A DNA stretch of 11,129 nucleotides from Chloroflexota bacterium (GTDB lineage Bacteria; Chloroflexota; Limnocylindria; QHBO01), in assembly GCA_005882055.1 (NCBI GenBank), contig VBGQ01000136.1:1-11129 (forward strand). Direction: 5' to 3'. Shown in pieces: positions 1-5,923 of this stretch (position 1 is its first letter; the number at the start of each line of letters is the position of its first letter). The position numbers and the translations under genes are program-made. Below the pieces are notes generated by a model that was given only the letters and a program-made list of their open reading frames with translations, was not told where the DNA came from and made no database searches.

Positions 1-18
1 GGATGTGAGGGACGTTGG

Positions 19-225
19 GTGACGGCCAGCGCGGCGGTCCTCGCGGGCATCTTCGCCAGCCTGCTGGTCGCCTGCGCGGTCGCTGCGGCGACCGAAGCGG
101 CTCGCGGGGGATCGGCGTGGTTCCTGGGGGGCAGCTTGGCACTGCTCATCGCCGCCACCGCATATGGGGCTGCGGCCTGGGGGCTCAGCCGTGCATCGGT
201 CCGGGCTCCTTGGCGGCCGTCCTGA
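19..225 (+). CDS. Small two-helix membrane protein, unknown function
   Basis: A 68-residue protein starting at GTG, with a GAGGG Shine-Dalgarno at about 7-11 and 7 bases of spacing, so the gene appears complete despite lying at the window edge. It has two hydrophobic stretches rich in Ala, Leu and Gly (about residues 3-25 and 33-55) separated by a short loop with a charged patch (TEAARGG). It ends in a short basic tail (RASVRAPWRPS). This is the pattern of a two-pass inner-membrane mini-protein. I do not recognise a family. The tRNA-Asp promoter begins only about 8 bases after its stop, so the two are probably transcribed separately or by read-through. Small hydrophobic ORFs occur by chance in GC-rich DNA; the good ribosome binding site is the main support here. 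Confidence 0.55.
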   Translation: MTASAAVLAGIFASLLVACAVAAATEAARGGSAWFLGGSLALLIAATAYGAAAWGLSRASVRAPWRPS

Positions 226-232
226 GACCCTG

Positions 233-241
233 TGCTATGCT
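233..241 (+). promoter_or_regulatory. Extended -10 promoter element for tRNA-Asp
   Basis: TGC-TATGCT reads as an extended -10 element (TGN followed by a TATAAT-like hexamer), ending 13 bases before the first tRNA base. No good -35 hexamer lies at the usual distance; TTGGCG at 210-215 is too far away. The placement fits a short 5' leader on the tRNA precursor. This is inferred from motif and position only. Confidence 0.4.
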
Positions 242-254
242 CCCGACCCGCCGT

Positions 255-331
255 GGACCCGTGGTGTAGCGGCCCAACATGCCAGCCTGTCACGCTGGAG
301 ATCGCCGGTTCGAATCCGGTCGGGTCCGCCA
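255..331 (+). tRNA. tRNA-Asp (anticodon GTC)
   Basis: A full cloverleaf can be folded by hand. The acceptor stem is a perfect 7-bp pair, GGACCCG (255-261) with CGGGTCC (321-327). The D stem is GTGT/ACAT with one wobble. The anticodon stem CCAGC/GCTGG encloses the loop CTGTCAC, giving anticodon GTC at 289-291. The T arm is GCCGG-TTCGAAT-CCGGT with one G-T pair. The discriminator base is G328, and CCA is encoded at 329-331. The anticodon and the G discriminator (G73) agree with tRNA-Asp identity. It sits head-to-tail with the LOG gene's 3' end, leaving 14 bases between them, and no obvious rho-independent terminator is visible. Confidence 0.97.
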
Positions 332-345
332 GATCAGCCGTTAGA

Positions 346-1182
346 TCACCGGAGCGTGCCGCCGCGCCGCGAGCGTGAATCTGCGCTGCGCGCGGCCACC
401 TTCACCGCCTGGGCGTTCGCCTCCTGGGAGGCCGTCTCCTTCTCTTCGCGCTCGCGATAACGGGCCAGGATCGCCGCGCAGGCCTCGTCCACGTCATCGG
501 TCAGGGTGAAGAGCTCCAGGTCCTCGGGGGCCACCTTTCCCTCCACCAATGGGCGGGCGCGGATCCAGTCGAAGAGGCCCTTCCAGTAGTCGGTCCCGAA
601 GAGGACCACCGGGAAGTGCTCGATCTTGCCGGTCTGGATCAAGGTGAGGGACTCGAACAGCTCGTCGAGCGTCCCGAGGCCGCCGGGAAAGATGCAGAAC
701 GCTTCCGCGTACTTCACGAACATCGTCTTGCGGACGAAGAAATACCGGAACTGCATGCCCAGGTCGACGTAATCGTTGAGGTCCTGCTCGAACGGAAGCT
801 CGATGTTGCAGCCGATCGAGAGGCCGCCCGCTTCCTGGGCGCCCCGGTTGGCCGCCTCCATGATTCCCGGGCCGCCGCCGGTGATGATCGCGAAGCCCTC
901 CTTGACGAGGCGGCGGGCAACGCGGCGGGCGAGCCGATACTCCGGGTCGCTGCGCCTGGCGCGCGCCGATCCGAAGATGCTCACCGCGGGGCCGATGTTG
1001 GCCAGCGCGTCGAATCCCTCGACGAACTCGCCAAGGATGCGCAAGGCGCGCCAGGTATCGGTCTCCAGGAACTCCGCGGGCTCACGGCCCTCCTGGAGAA
1101 GGCGCTGGTCCTCGGTCGGCCGCTTGGCGCCGCCGCGCATCATCACCGCGCCGCTGCGGCGGGTGGCGTCGCGTGTGGCCAT
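346..1182 (-). CDS. LOG family protein (cytokinin riboside 5'-monophosphate phosphoribohydrolase type)
   Basis: A 278-aa protein of the LOG / TIGR00730 Rossmann-fold family (once called 'lysine decarboxylase-like'). Members hydrolyse the N-glycosidic bond of nucleoside 5'-monophosphates, releasing base and ribose 5-phosphate. Visible family signatures are GSAR (71-74), TGGGPGIMEAANRGA (101-115), RKTMF (151-155) and the catalytic PGGLGTLDE (166-174). This gene carries about 45 extra N-terminal residues rich in Arg/Glu and a basic Ser/Arg-rich C-terminal tail of about 30 residues, so it resembles the longer bacterial form rather than the ~190-aa plant-like form. The ATG start has an upstream GAGGTG at 8-base spacing. 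ATG codons at residues 14-15 are possible alternatives. The physiological base is unknown: nucleotide salvage or clean-up is more likely than hormone production. Confidence 0.9.
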   Translation of the reverse strand: MATRDATRRSGAVMMRGGAKRPTEDQRLLQEGREPAEFLETDTWRALRILGEFVEGFDALANIGPAVSIFGSARARRSDPEYRLARRVARRLVKEGFAIITGGGPGIMEAANRGAQEAGGLSIGCNIELPFEQDLNDYVDLGMQFRYFFVRKTMFVKYAEAFCIFPGGLGTLDELFESLTLIQTGKIEHFPVVLFGTDYWKGLFDWIRARPLVEGKVAPEDLELFTLTDDVDEACAAILARYREREEKETASQEANAQAVKVAARSADSRSRRGGTLR

Positions 1183-1231
1183 CTTTTCGACACCTCACTT
1201 CCCTGAACCGCCCCGACCGGACGTCGCGCCG

Positions 1232-1261
1232 TTTACACCGCGGGTGGGCATGGGGTAGGGT
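1232..1261 (+). promoter_or_regulatory. Candidate sigma70-type promoter for the RlpA-like gene
   Basis: TTTACA (1232-1237, five of six matches to the -35 consensus) is followed after 18 bases by TAGGGT (1256-1261, -10-like) in the 135-bp divergent gap between LOG and the RlpA-like gene. Transcription would begin near 1268, about 50 bases before the TTG start. I saw no comparably good element facing the LOG gene. Confidence 0.35.
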
Positions 1262-1317
1262 GGAGGCTCGTCCCGCGGGCCCGTGACCGAGGGAGTCTCT
1301 ACCCAGCGAGGATTCTA

Positions 1318-1965
1318 TTGCCGGACCTTCTGCGGCGCGTCGCAGTCCGAACGGTCGCCTTCGCCATCGCCATGGCTCTGGTCGTTCCGCTGAGCGCCCG
1401 CTCGGCGACGCCCATCGCGCCGGAGACTCAGCGCCTCCTGACGGCGGCCAGCGAACCCGTCTCACTGTTCGACCGGGGACCGGCCGGGCGCGAGGCGTCG
1501 GCGGCACTCAGCCTGCAGGAGGTCGGCCCCACGATCGGCGTCGAGACGCTGCAGGCCGCCGTGATCCCCACGCCCGGCGTGGTCGCACCCACGGTCGCCT
1601 TCGGGACCGATCCGAACGCCACACCCGCACCCCCGGTCCCGATCGTGGTCGCGCCGCCGGTGACCGGCAGCACGATCAGTGGCAAGGCAACCTGGTATTG
1701 CTGCACCTCCGGCTGGCGTGGCGTGGCGGTCGTCGCACTCCCCGGGCCGCTCGGCGGGCGATACGACCCGCCCCCGGCGTCGCGCTACGTCACCGTCTGC
1801 GGGGACCGCTGCGTCCGCCTGCCGGTGGTCGACTACTGCGACTGCTATTGGGGCACCAGCGCGCAGAAGGTCGCGGACCTGTCGCCCGAGGCCTGGGCCG
1901 CGGTGAGCGACGCGAATCGCTCCGTGGTGGGCGTCATCCCGGTCACCGTGCACCTGGGCGGCTGA
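1318..1965 (+). CDS. Exported RlpA-like double-psi beta-barrel protein, six cysteines
   Basis: A 215-aa protein from a TTG start with GAGG at 1308-1311 (6-base spacing). Residues 1-30 form a Sec signal peptide: basic n-region LLRRVAVR, hydrophobic VAFAIAMALVVPL, and a probable cut after ARSA. Residues 31-118 form a low-complexity Pro/Ala/Thr/Val linker. Residues 119-215 resemble the double-psi beta-barrel of RlpA/expansin-like proteins: GKATWYCC (122-129), VVDYCDCYWG (170-179), then VADLSPEAWAAV (185-196) and a closing GVIPVTV strand. Six Cys (128, 129, 161, 165, 174, 176) all lie in this domain and could form three disulphides outside the cell. A typical RlpA lytic site (Asp followed by a His/Asp pair) is not clearly complete, so binding to glycan rather than cleavage is possible. 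The downstream hydrolase gene starts 22 bases later and is probably co-transcribed. Confidence 0.75.
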   Translation: MPDLLRRVAVRTVAFAIAMALVVPLSARSATPIAPETQRLLTAASEPVSLFDRGPAGREASAALSLQEVGPTIGVETLQAAVIPTPGVVAPTVAFGTDPNATPAPPVPIVVAPPVTGSTISGKATWYCCTSGWRGVAVVALPGPLGGRYDPPPASRYVTVCGDRCVRLPVVDYCDCYWGTSAQKVADLSPEAWAAVSDANRSVVGVIPVTVHLGG

Positions 1966-1987
1966 CTCGCCGCCGGCGGGTCTCCGC

Positions 1988-3190
1988 GTGACCTCCGCTT
2001 CAGCTGGCCGGCCCCGCCGTCGTCGGTGGCTGCGGCGGCTGGGACTTACCGTTCTGGGCCTGGTCGTGCTCATCGGCGCGGCGGTGGCCTGGAAACCCCC
2101 GCGCGTCACGCTGCAGACGCTCGTCCTGGTGCCGAGCCTGGTGGGCGCCCAGCCGCAGCCGCTCCAGCTGTTCGGAGCAGCGCCGCGACGGGAGTCGCTG
2201 GCCTATCGGTCGGACCCGGGAGCCGCGGGCGATCTGGCTGACCTCTGGCTTCCACAGGGCGCGTCGTCCGCCCATCCGGTGGGCGGCATGGTCCTCGTCC
2301 TGGGCATCAACAATGTCGGACGCGACTATCCCGCGGTCGTCCGCTTCGCCGATGCCATGGCGCGCTCTGGCGTGGCGGTGCTCGTCCCCGACTCGGCAGC
2401 GCTGCTCGCCGGCATGCTCTCGCCTGACGAGGTCGGCGGGGTGGTCGATGCCGCACGCCTGCTCATGTCGCGGCCGGAGGTCGATGGTCGGCGCGTGGGC
2501 CTGGTTGGGCTCTCGGTGGGTGGCTCGCTCTCCCTGCTCGCGGCCGGCGATCCGCGCATTTCCGGCGACCTGCGCTGGGTGAACGCCTTTGGCGCGTACG
2601 CGGACGCCGGCGAATACCTGGCCGACGTGGTCGCGCAGGCCCAGACGCTCGATGGCAACATGGTCACCTGGAAGTCTTCCGCGCTCACCAGGGAGGTCTT
2701 CGCGCGGCTGCTGGCTCGCCTCATTCCAGCGGGCGGGGACCGTGAGGCGTTGACGGCTGCATTGGACGCGTTCGCCGCGTCTGGCCGTGCGCTGCCCGCT
2801 GATCCGGCGCTCGTCCCGCGACTCGACAGCGCCGCGGCGAAGGCGGTCTATGCGCTCCTTACCGCCGGCTCGTTGGAGGGCGCGCGCCAGGTCATGGGCG
2901 CGCTGCCGGCCGCCGTACGGGAGATGCTGGACGGCCTCTCACCGATCCGCCACCTGTCCGCCATCCACGCCGACGCCTTTGTCATGTATGACACCGGCGA
3001 CACCTACGTGCCCTACGGCCAGTCCGTCGAGCTGGCCGACGGCCTGCGACCACTGGGCCGGCTGGCGCGATCAAGCCAGTTCCGTCTCTTCGACCACGTC
3101 GAGGCGAAGGGAGTCGACCTGGTGGGCGCGGCACCGGAGCTCTGGAAGCTGCTATGGCACGTCCAGGCCGTGCTGATGGAAACGCTCTGA
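1988..3190 (+). CDS. Membrane-anchored alpha/beta-fold hydrolase
   Basis: A 400-aa protein from a GTG start. The N-terminus is strongly basic (RPRRRRWLRRL, 8-18) followed by one hydrophobic segment (about 19-35), giving a signal anchor with the enzyme domain outside the membrane. The fold is an alpha/beta hydrolase: a strand MVLVLGINNVGRDYP (101-115), a nucleophile elbow GLSVGG with Ser176, a probable acid Asp335 or Asp338 in MYDTGDTYVP, and a probable catalytic His370 in LFDHVE. A lid-like helical insertion occupies about 205-320. The substrate cannot be read from the sequence; dienelactone-hydrolase-like, esterase or peptidase roles are all open. It follows the exported RlpA-like gene by 22 bases, which suggests that both act at the cell envelope. 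Only a weak purine-rich ribosome site (GGCGGG) precedes the GTG, so another nearby start cannot be ruled out. Confidence 0.82.
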   Translation: MTSASAGRPRRRRWLRRLGLTVLGLVVLIGAAVAWKPPRVTLQTLVLVPSLVGAQPQPLQLFGAAPRRESLAYRSDPGAAGDLADLWLPQGASSAHPVGGMVLVLGINNVGRDYPAVVRFADAMARSGVAVLVPDSAALLAGMLSPDEVGGVVDAARLLMSRPEVDGRRVGLVGLSVGGSLSLLAAGDPRISGDLRWVNAFGAYADAGEYLADVVAQAQTLDGNMVTWKSSALTREVFARLLARLIPAGGDREALTAALDAFAASGRALPADPALVPRLDSAAAKAVYALLTAGSLEGARQVMGALPAAVREMLDGLSPIRHLSAIHADAFVMYDTGDTYVPYGQSVELADGLRPLGRLARSSQFRLFDHVEAKGVDLVGAAPELWKLLWHVQAVLMETL

Positions 3191-3212
3191 GGCGCCCGCC
3201 CGCCTGGCCCGT

Positions 3213-3350
3213 TCATCGGACGAACGCGAAGGCCAGCGCCCCGATCACCATCGCGACACCCACCAGGACGACCAGCAGGCGCGCGACCCACGCCGAGCTG
3301 CGCGCCGGATAGGGCTGGTATGGGCGACCACTCCGCCGCCGACGCGTCAC
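3213..3350 (-). CDS. 45-aa C-terminally anchored membrane miniprotein
   Basis: Found by reading the - strand of the 156-bp gap after the hydrolase gene. A GTG start at 3350-3348 overlaps the TGA stop of the upstream 156-aa gene as GTGA, the classic arrangement for translational coupling. The protein begins with a very basic, tyrosine-containing head (TRRRRSGRPYQPYPARSS) and ends with one hydrophobic helix, RLLVVLVGVAMVIGALAFAF, before a final VR and stop. This is a tail-anchored topology with a positive cytoplasmic head. There is no homolog I can name. Support comes from the 4-bp overlap, the clean membrane segment, and the fact that it fills an otherwise empty gap, ending 22 bases from the convergent hydrolase gene. 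Confidence 0.6.
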   Translation of the reverse strand: MTRRRRSGRPYQPYPARSSAWVARLLVVLVGVAMVIGALAFAFVR

Positions 3351-3817
3351 GCGCGCCACTCGCGTCGCAGGAGGAAGGGCGTGGTCAGCGCTTCCCGGGT
3401 GCTGACCGATCGCAGCTGCTTGCGGACGCGCTTGAGGAGCTTGCCGTGATAGCTGCCGTCGCCGTACGGCTCATGCAGGCGAGCGACGTCCCAGTCATGG
3501 GTGCCCTCGATGGCGGCTGGCGTGAGGTATCGGTCAAGGATGGTCTTCGCCTCGTCGATGGCGACGAACTTCCGCACACGGGTCCCGTTGTCGAGCAGAG
3601 CCAGCAGGTCCGCGAAGCTGGCATCCACGTCCGCGACCAGCGTCGATAGGCGCTCCATGGTGCCCGGCATGCGCTCCGGCCGGAAGAGCCCGGAGAGCAG
3701 CGCCTTGCGATCCTCCGCGCCCAGCTCGCCCAGGGCTTCACGCAGGTTCGGAACGTGAGCGGCGGGGTCGGCAATGGGGACCGCGTAGTCGTACAGGTGA
3801 ACCATCATCGTCGGCAC
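3347..3817 (-). CDS. Hypothetical protein, 156 aa
   Basis: The reading frame starts at a GTG (3817-3815); the paired ATGs at residues 4-5 are alternative starts, and no clear Shine-Dalgarno precedes any of them. The protein is soluble, mixed helical and charged, with no signal peptide, membrane helix or cysteine. A helical first half (NLREALGELGAEDRKALLSG, then LSTLVADVDASFADLLALLD) is followed by a basic C-terminal part (KLLKRVRKQLRSVSTREAL). I do not recognise the family and assign no function. It shares the 78-bp divergent gap with fabI, and its stop overlaps the start of the 45-aa membrane miniprotein, so the two are probably made together. Confidence 0.65.
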   Translation of the reverse strand: MPTMMVHLYDYAVPIADPAAHVPNLREALGELGAEDRKALLSGLFRPERMPGTMERLSTLVADVDASFADLLALLDNGTRVRKFVAIDEAKTILDRYLTPAAIEGTHDWDVARLHEPYGDGSYHGKLLKRVRKQLRSVSTREALTTPFLLRREWRA

Positions 3818-3853
3818 AGCGTAGCGGCAGGGAGGAGCCGGCGCAGCGGCCGG

Positions 3854-3891
3854 TACAATCGGCCGCGACGCTCACCGACGCGCAAAGGAGG
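3854..3891 (+). promoter_or_regulatory. Candidate -10 element and strong ribosome binding site for fabI
   Basis: TACAAT at 3854-3859 is a good -10 hexamer, without a convincing -35 at 17 bases upstream. AAAGGAGG at 3884-3891 matches the core of the anti-Shine-Dalgarno sequence and lies only 4 bases before the GTG start at 3896. It fixes the start of fabI well inside the longer open frame that begins near 3755. Confidence 0.5.
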
Positions 3892-3895
3892 CCTC

Positions 3896-4678
3896 GTGCT
3901 GCTCGACGGCAAGCGGCTGCTCATCACCGGGGTGCTCACCGACGACAGCATTGCGTTCGCCGTGGCTCGCGTCGCGCAGAAACAGGGCGCGGAGATCCTG
4001 CTCACCAGCTTTGGCCGGGCGCGAAGTCTGACCGAGCGCGTCGCGAAGAAGCTGCCCTCCACTCCCGACGTGCTCGAGCTCGACATCAACAAGGAGGAGG
4101 ACCTCGCGACCGTATCCGCGCAGGTGATGGAGCGATGGGGGGGGCTCGACGGCCTGGTGCACGCGATAGGGTTCATGCCCGCGGACGGGCTGGGAGGCAA
4201 CTTCCTGAACACCCCCTGGGAGAGCGTGGCGACCGGCTTCCAGACCTCGGCGTATTCGCTCAAGGCGCTGGCGGTTGGCCTCCTCGAGCCGATGAAGGCG
4301 GCCGGAGGCGCGAGCGTGGTGAGCCTCGACTTCGATGGGCGCTTCGCATGGCCAATCTACGACTGGATGGGCGTCGCCAAGGCTGGCCTCGAGGCGGTGA
4401 CTCGCTACCTCGCTCGAGATCTTGGCCCCTTCGGGATCCGCGTCAACACCGTGTCAGCCGGACCCATCCGCACCATGGCCGGCAAGAGCATCCCGGGCTT
4501 CGACCAGATCGCCGACCGCTGGCAGAACCGCTCCCCGCTCGGATGGGACATGACCGACGCCACGCCGGTGGGCGAGATGTGCTGCCTGCTGATGAGCGAC
4601 CTGGCGCGATTCACGACCGGCGAGCTCATCCACGTGGACGGCGGCTACCACGCCATGGGGACCGATATCAAGGCTTGA
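3896..4678 (+). CDS. fabI: Enoyl-[acyl-carrier-protein] reductase (NADH), InhA-like FabI
   Basis: A 260-aa short-chain dehydrogenase/reductase that reduces trans-2-enoyl-ACP in the last step of each fatty-acid elongation cycle. It starts at GTG 3896 behind AAAGGAGG; the frame is open further upstream, but the family's N-terminal LLDGKRLLITG motif begins exactly here. The nucleotide-binding stretch is ITGVLTDDSIAFAVARVAQ (10-28). The active site is Tyr155-x6-Lys162 in YDWMGVAK, with the conserved SAGPIRTMAG loop and a closing GELIHVDGGYHAMG. Many segments resemble mycobacterial InhA more than E. coli FabI (LLDGKR, SIAFAVARVAQ, AIGFMP, GWDMTDATPV). Where InhA has Ser94 (HSIGFMP), this protein has Ala90 (HAIGFMP). 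The stop lies 3 bases from the convergent DUF6941-like stop. Confidence 0.95.
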   Translation: MLLDGKRLLITGVLTDDSIAFAVARVAQKQGAEILLTSFGRARSLTERVAKKLPSTPDVLELDINKEEDLATVSAQVMERWGGLDGLVHAIGFMPADGLGGNFLNTPWESVATGFQTSAYSLKALAVGLLEPMKAAGGASVVSLDFDGRFAWPIYDWMGVAKAGLEAVTRYLARDLGPFGIRVNTVSAGPIRTMAGKSIPGFDQIADRWQNRSPLGWDMTDATPVGEMCCLLMSDLARFTTGELIHVDGGYHAMGTDIKA

Positions 4679-4681
4679 GCC

Positions 4682-5098
4682 TCAGGCGCGGGCCGCCTCC
4701 GATGCCTGGAAGATCAGGTTGACATGGAGCGGGGTGCTGCCCAGCAGTCGGCTGCCCTCCCGCAGCTCGACCTCGTGACGGCCCAGATCTCGCAGCTCGA
4801 GGCCGTTGAGGTCGGCAACGATGTTGGCGATGGTCGTCCCCTGCGGCACTTCCATGTGGAGCTGCGGCGGGGTCTCCAGGAGTCGGCCGCCCTTGGGTGA
4901 GAGGACCTGCAGGGTCAGATCGTGGGGACCCGGGTCAGCATCCATGATCGCCACGATGAACAGGCGCGGATGCACCGCGGGCAAGCGCGAGACGTTGATC
5001 TGCCCAAAGATCCCGACCGCGCTGATCTTCCCGTCCTGGCCCGTGAGCGCGTAGTCGCACAGCAGGATCGTTCGAAGCAATAGCTGCGCGGGGCTCAT
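4682..5098 (-). CDS. DUF6941-like protein
   Basis: A 138-aa soluble protein. The N-terminal pattern LLCDYALTGQDGKISAVGIF (13-32), followed by PRLFIVAIMDADPG, resembles the family I know as DUF6941, whose members share a 'cD....GK.slvGif' opening. I recall this family from memory and it has no established function. The remainder looks like beta strands of a single compact sandwich (LTLQVLSP, HEVELREG, PLHVNLIF). There is no signal peptide or membrane segment. The ATG overlaps the sixA stop as ATGA, so translation is probably coupled. It is the last gene of the hmgA-hsp20-sixA operon and converges on fabI with a 3-bp gap and no visible terminator hairpin. Confidence 0.75.
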   Translation of the reverse strand: MSPAQLLLRTILLCDYALTGQDGKISAVGIFGQINVSRLPAVHPRLFIVAIMDADPGPHDLTLQVLSPKGGRLLETPPQLHMEVPQGTTIANIVADLNGLELRDLGRHEVELREGSRLLGSTPLHVNLIFQASEAARA

Positions 5099-5586
5099 GC
5101 AGCACCGCCTTCATCGAGGTAGAGGTCCGGGTCGAGGAGCCAGGCGATCTCGCCCTGGCCAGGCTCCGGGACGCCGGGGAATTCGAGGCACGCCACGCCA
5201 CCGGGCCTGAGGCGCACGGCCTCCGCACCGGAGAGCACCTCGATCGCGGATTCGAAGTCCGGGTTGTGACCAACGAACATGACGCGTGCCGCCTGGTGGT
5301 GATCGGCCATTGCCTGCGCCATGCGATCCCAGGTGGCCCCGGGAGCCAGCCGCTCATCGGTCTGGGGTTTGGTCTTGACCTCGAGCCCCGTCCGGGCGAT
5401 CTCAGCGGTCTGGACGGCGCGGACCAGCGGCGAACTGAGGATCACCTCCGGTCGCAGCTTCAGCCGTCTCCAGAGAGGGCCCGCTCCCTCGAGCTCGTGG
5501 GTGCCCTTCTTGGTCAGCCGGCGATCCGCATCCGGGCCGTCCGCGTTCTGCTCGGCTCGCCCGTGGCGGAGGAAGTACAGGATCAT
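5095..5586 (-). CDS. sixA: Phosphohistidine phosphatase SixA-type (histidine phosphatase family)
   Basis: A 163-aa protein of the histidine phosphatase (phosphoglycerate mutase-like) superfamily, at the length of SixA. The catalytic RHG is FLRHGRAEQ (5-13) with His8; Arg56 sits in SSPLVRAVQTAEI (51-63); the second catalytic His107 is in FVGHNPDFE (104-112). SixA enzymes remove phosphate from phosphohistidine, for example on HPt domains or on the nitrogen phosphotransferase protein NPr, in the cytoplasm. The ATG at 5586-5584 was chosen because the protein begins directly with the RHG strand and overlaps the TGA of the upstream hsp20 C-terminal frame as ATGA. The open frame extends further upstream but there crosses hsp20. 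No Shine-Dalgarno is visible, which fits translational coupling. Confidence 0.9.
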   Translation of the reverse strand: MILYFLRHGRAEQNADGPDADRRLTKKGTHELEGAGPLWRRLKLRPEVILSSPLVRAVQTAEIARTGLEVKTKPQTDERLAPGATWDRMAQAMADHHQAARVMFVGHNPDFESAIEVLSGAEAVRLRPGGVACLEFPGVPEPGQGEIAWLLDPDLYLDEGGAA

Positions 5587-5914
5587 CGCGGGTGAGCGCT
5601 GGCGCCACCGCGCGTCCCCACGTGCCCGAGCGCCAGCCCGCGGGCATGGCCGGTGCGGCCCAGATCGATCGAGGCCGGCTCGGTGGCATCGGCCTTGGGG
5701 AAGGAGATGGACAGCACCCCATTTCCGTAGGAAACGTTGGCTTTGCCTGCGTCCACCGCACACGGCAGCTGCACGCGGCGCAGGTAGGGGCCGTACCCTG
5801 CGCGCTCACCTCGATGCCGATGTCCTGGGGTGCCACGCCGGGCATGGGCGCGACCGCGATCAGCTCACGTTCGTTCTGGTAGAGGTTGACGGGGATCGCG
5901 GTCGCATCGGTCAT
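5583..5914 (-). pseudogene. Hsp20 / alpha-crystallin small heat shock protein, frame broken with internal deletion
   Basis: The first part, read from ATG 5914 behind an AGAGGA ribosome site, encodes an Hsp20 opening: VNLYQNERELIAVAPMPGV (9-27) then QDIGIEVSAQG (30-40). At about 5795/5796 the homology jumps to another frame, which encodes YGPYLRRVQLPCAVDAGKAN, then NGVLSISFPKAD and a tail ending at 5583. In an intact Hsp20, roughly 25 residues (the 'TIRGERK...YLRRE' part of the domain) lie between these two pieces. They are absent here, so the event looks like a deletion of a length not divisible by three rather than a single-base slip. The combined pieces encode about 110 residues against the usual 135-150. 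Reading on in the first frame runs into sixA and gives no known protein. The cause may be a true mutation or an assembly/sequencing fault. Confidence 0.82.
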
Positions 5915-5923
5915 GGGTTCCTC

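Noticed and set aside
1..255. tRNA-adjacent integration site or mobile element
   Set aside because: tRNA genes are common insertion targets, but no integrase, direct repeat of the tRNA 3' end or change in composition was seen within the window.
3755..3895. 47-residue N-terminal extension of FabI in the open frame
   Set aside because: The extension is Arg/Gly-rich, overlaps the divergent gene, and is cut off by the AAAGGAGG ribosome site before GTG 3896, where family homology begins.
4676..4695. Bidirectional terminator between fabI and the DUF6941-like gene
   Set aside because: TGAGCCTCA is a short palindrome around the stops, but it has no stable stem of useful length and no T-run on either side.
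5402..5914. 170-aa read-through product from the hsp20 start
   Set aside because: After about residue 40 the sequence is out-of-frame Pro/Arg/Ser-rich text overlapping sixA; the Hsp20 homology continues in the other frame, so this is a broken gene rather than a fusion.
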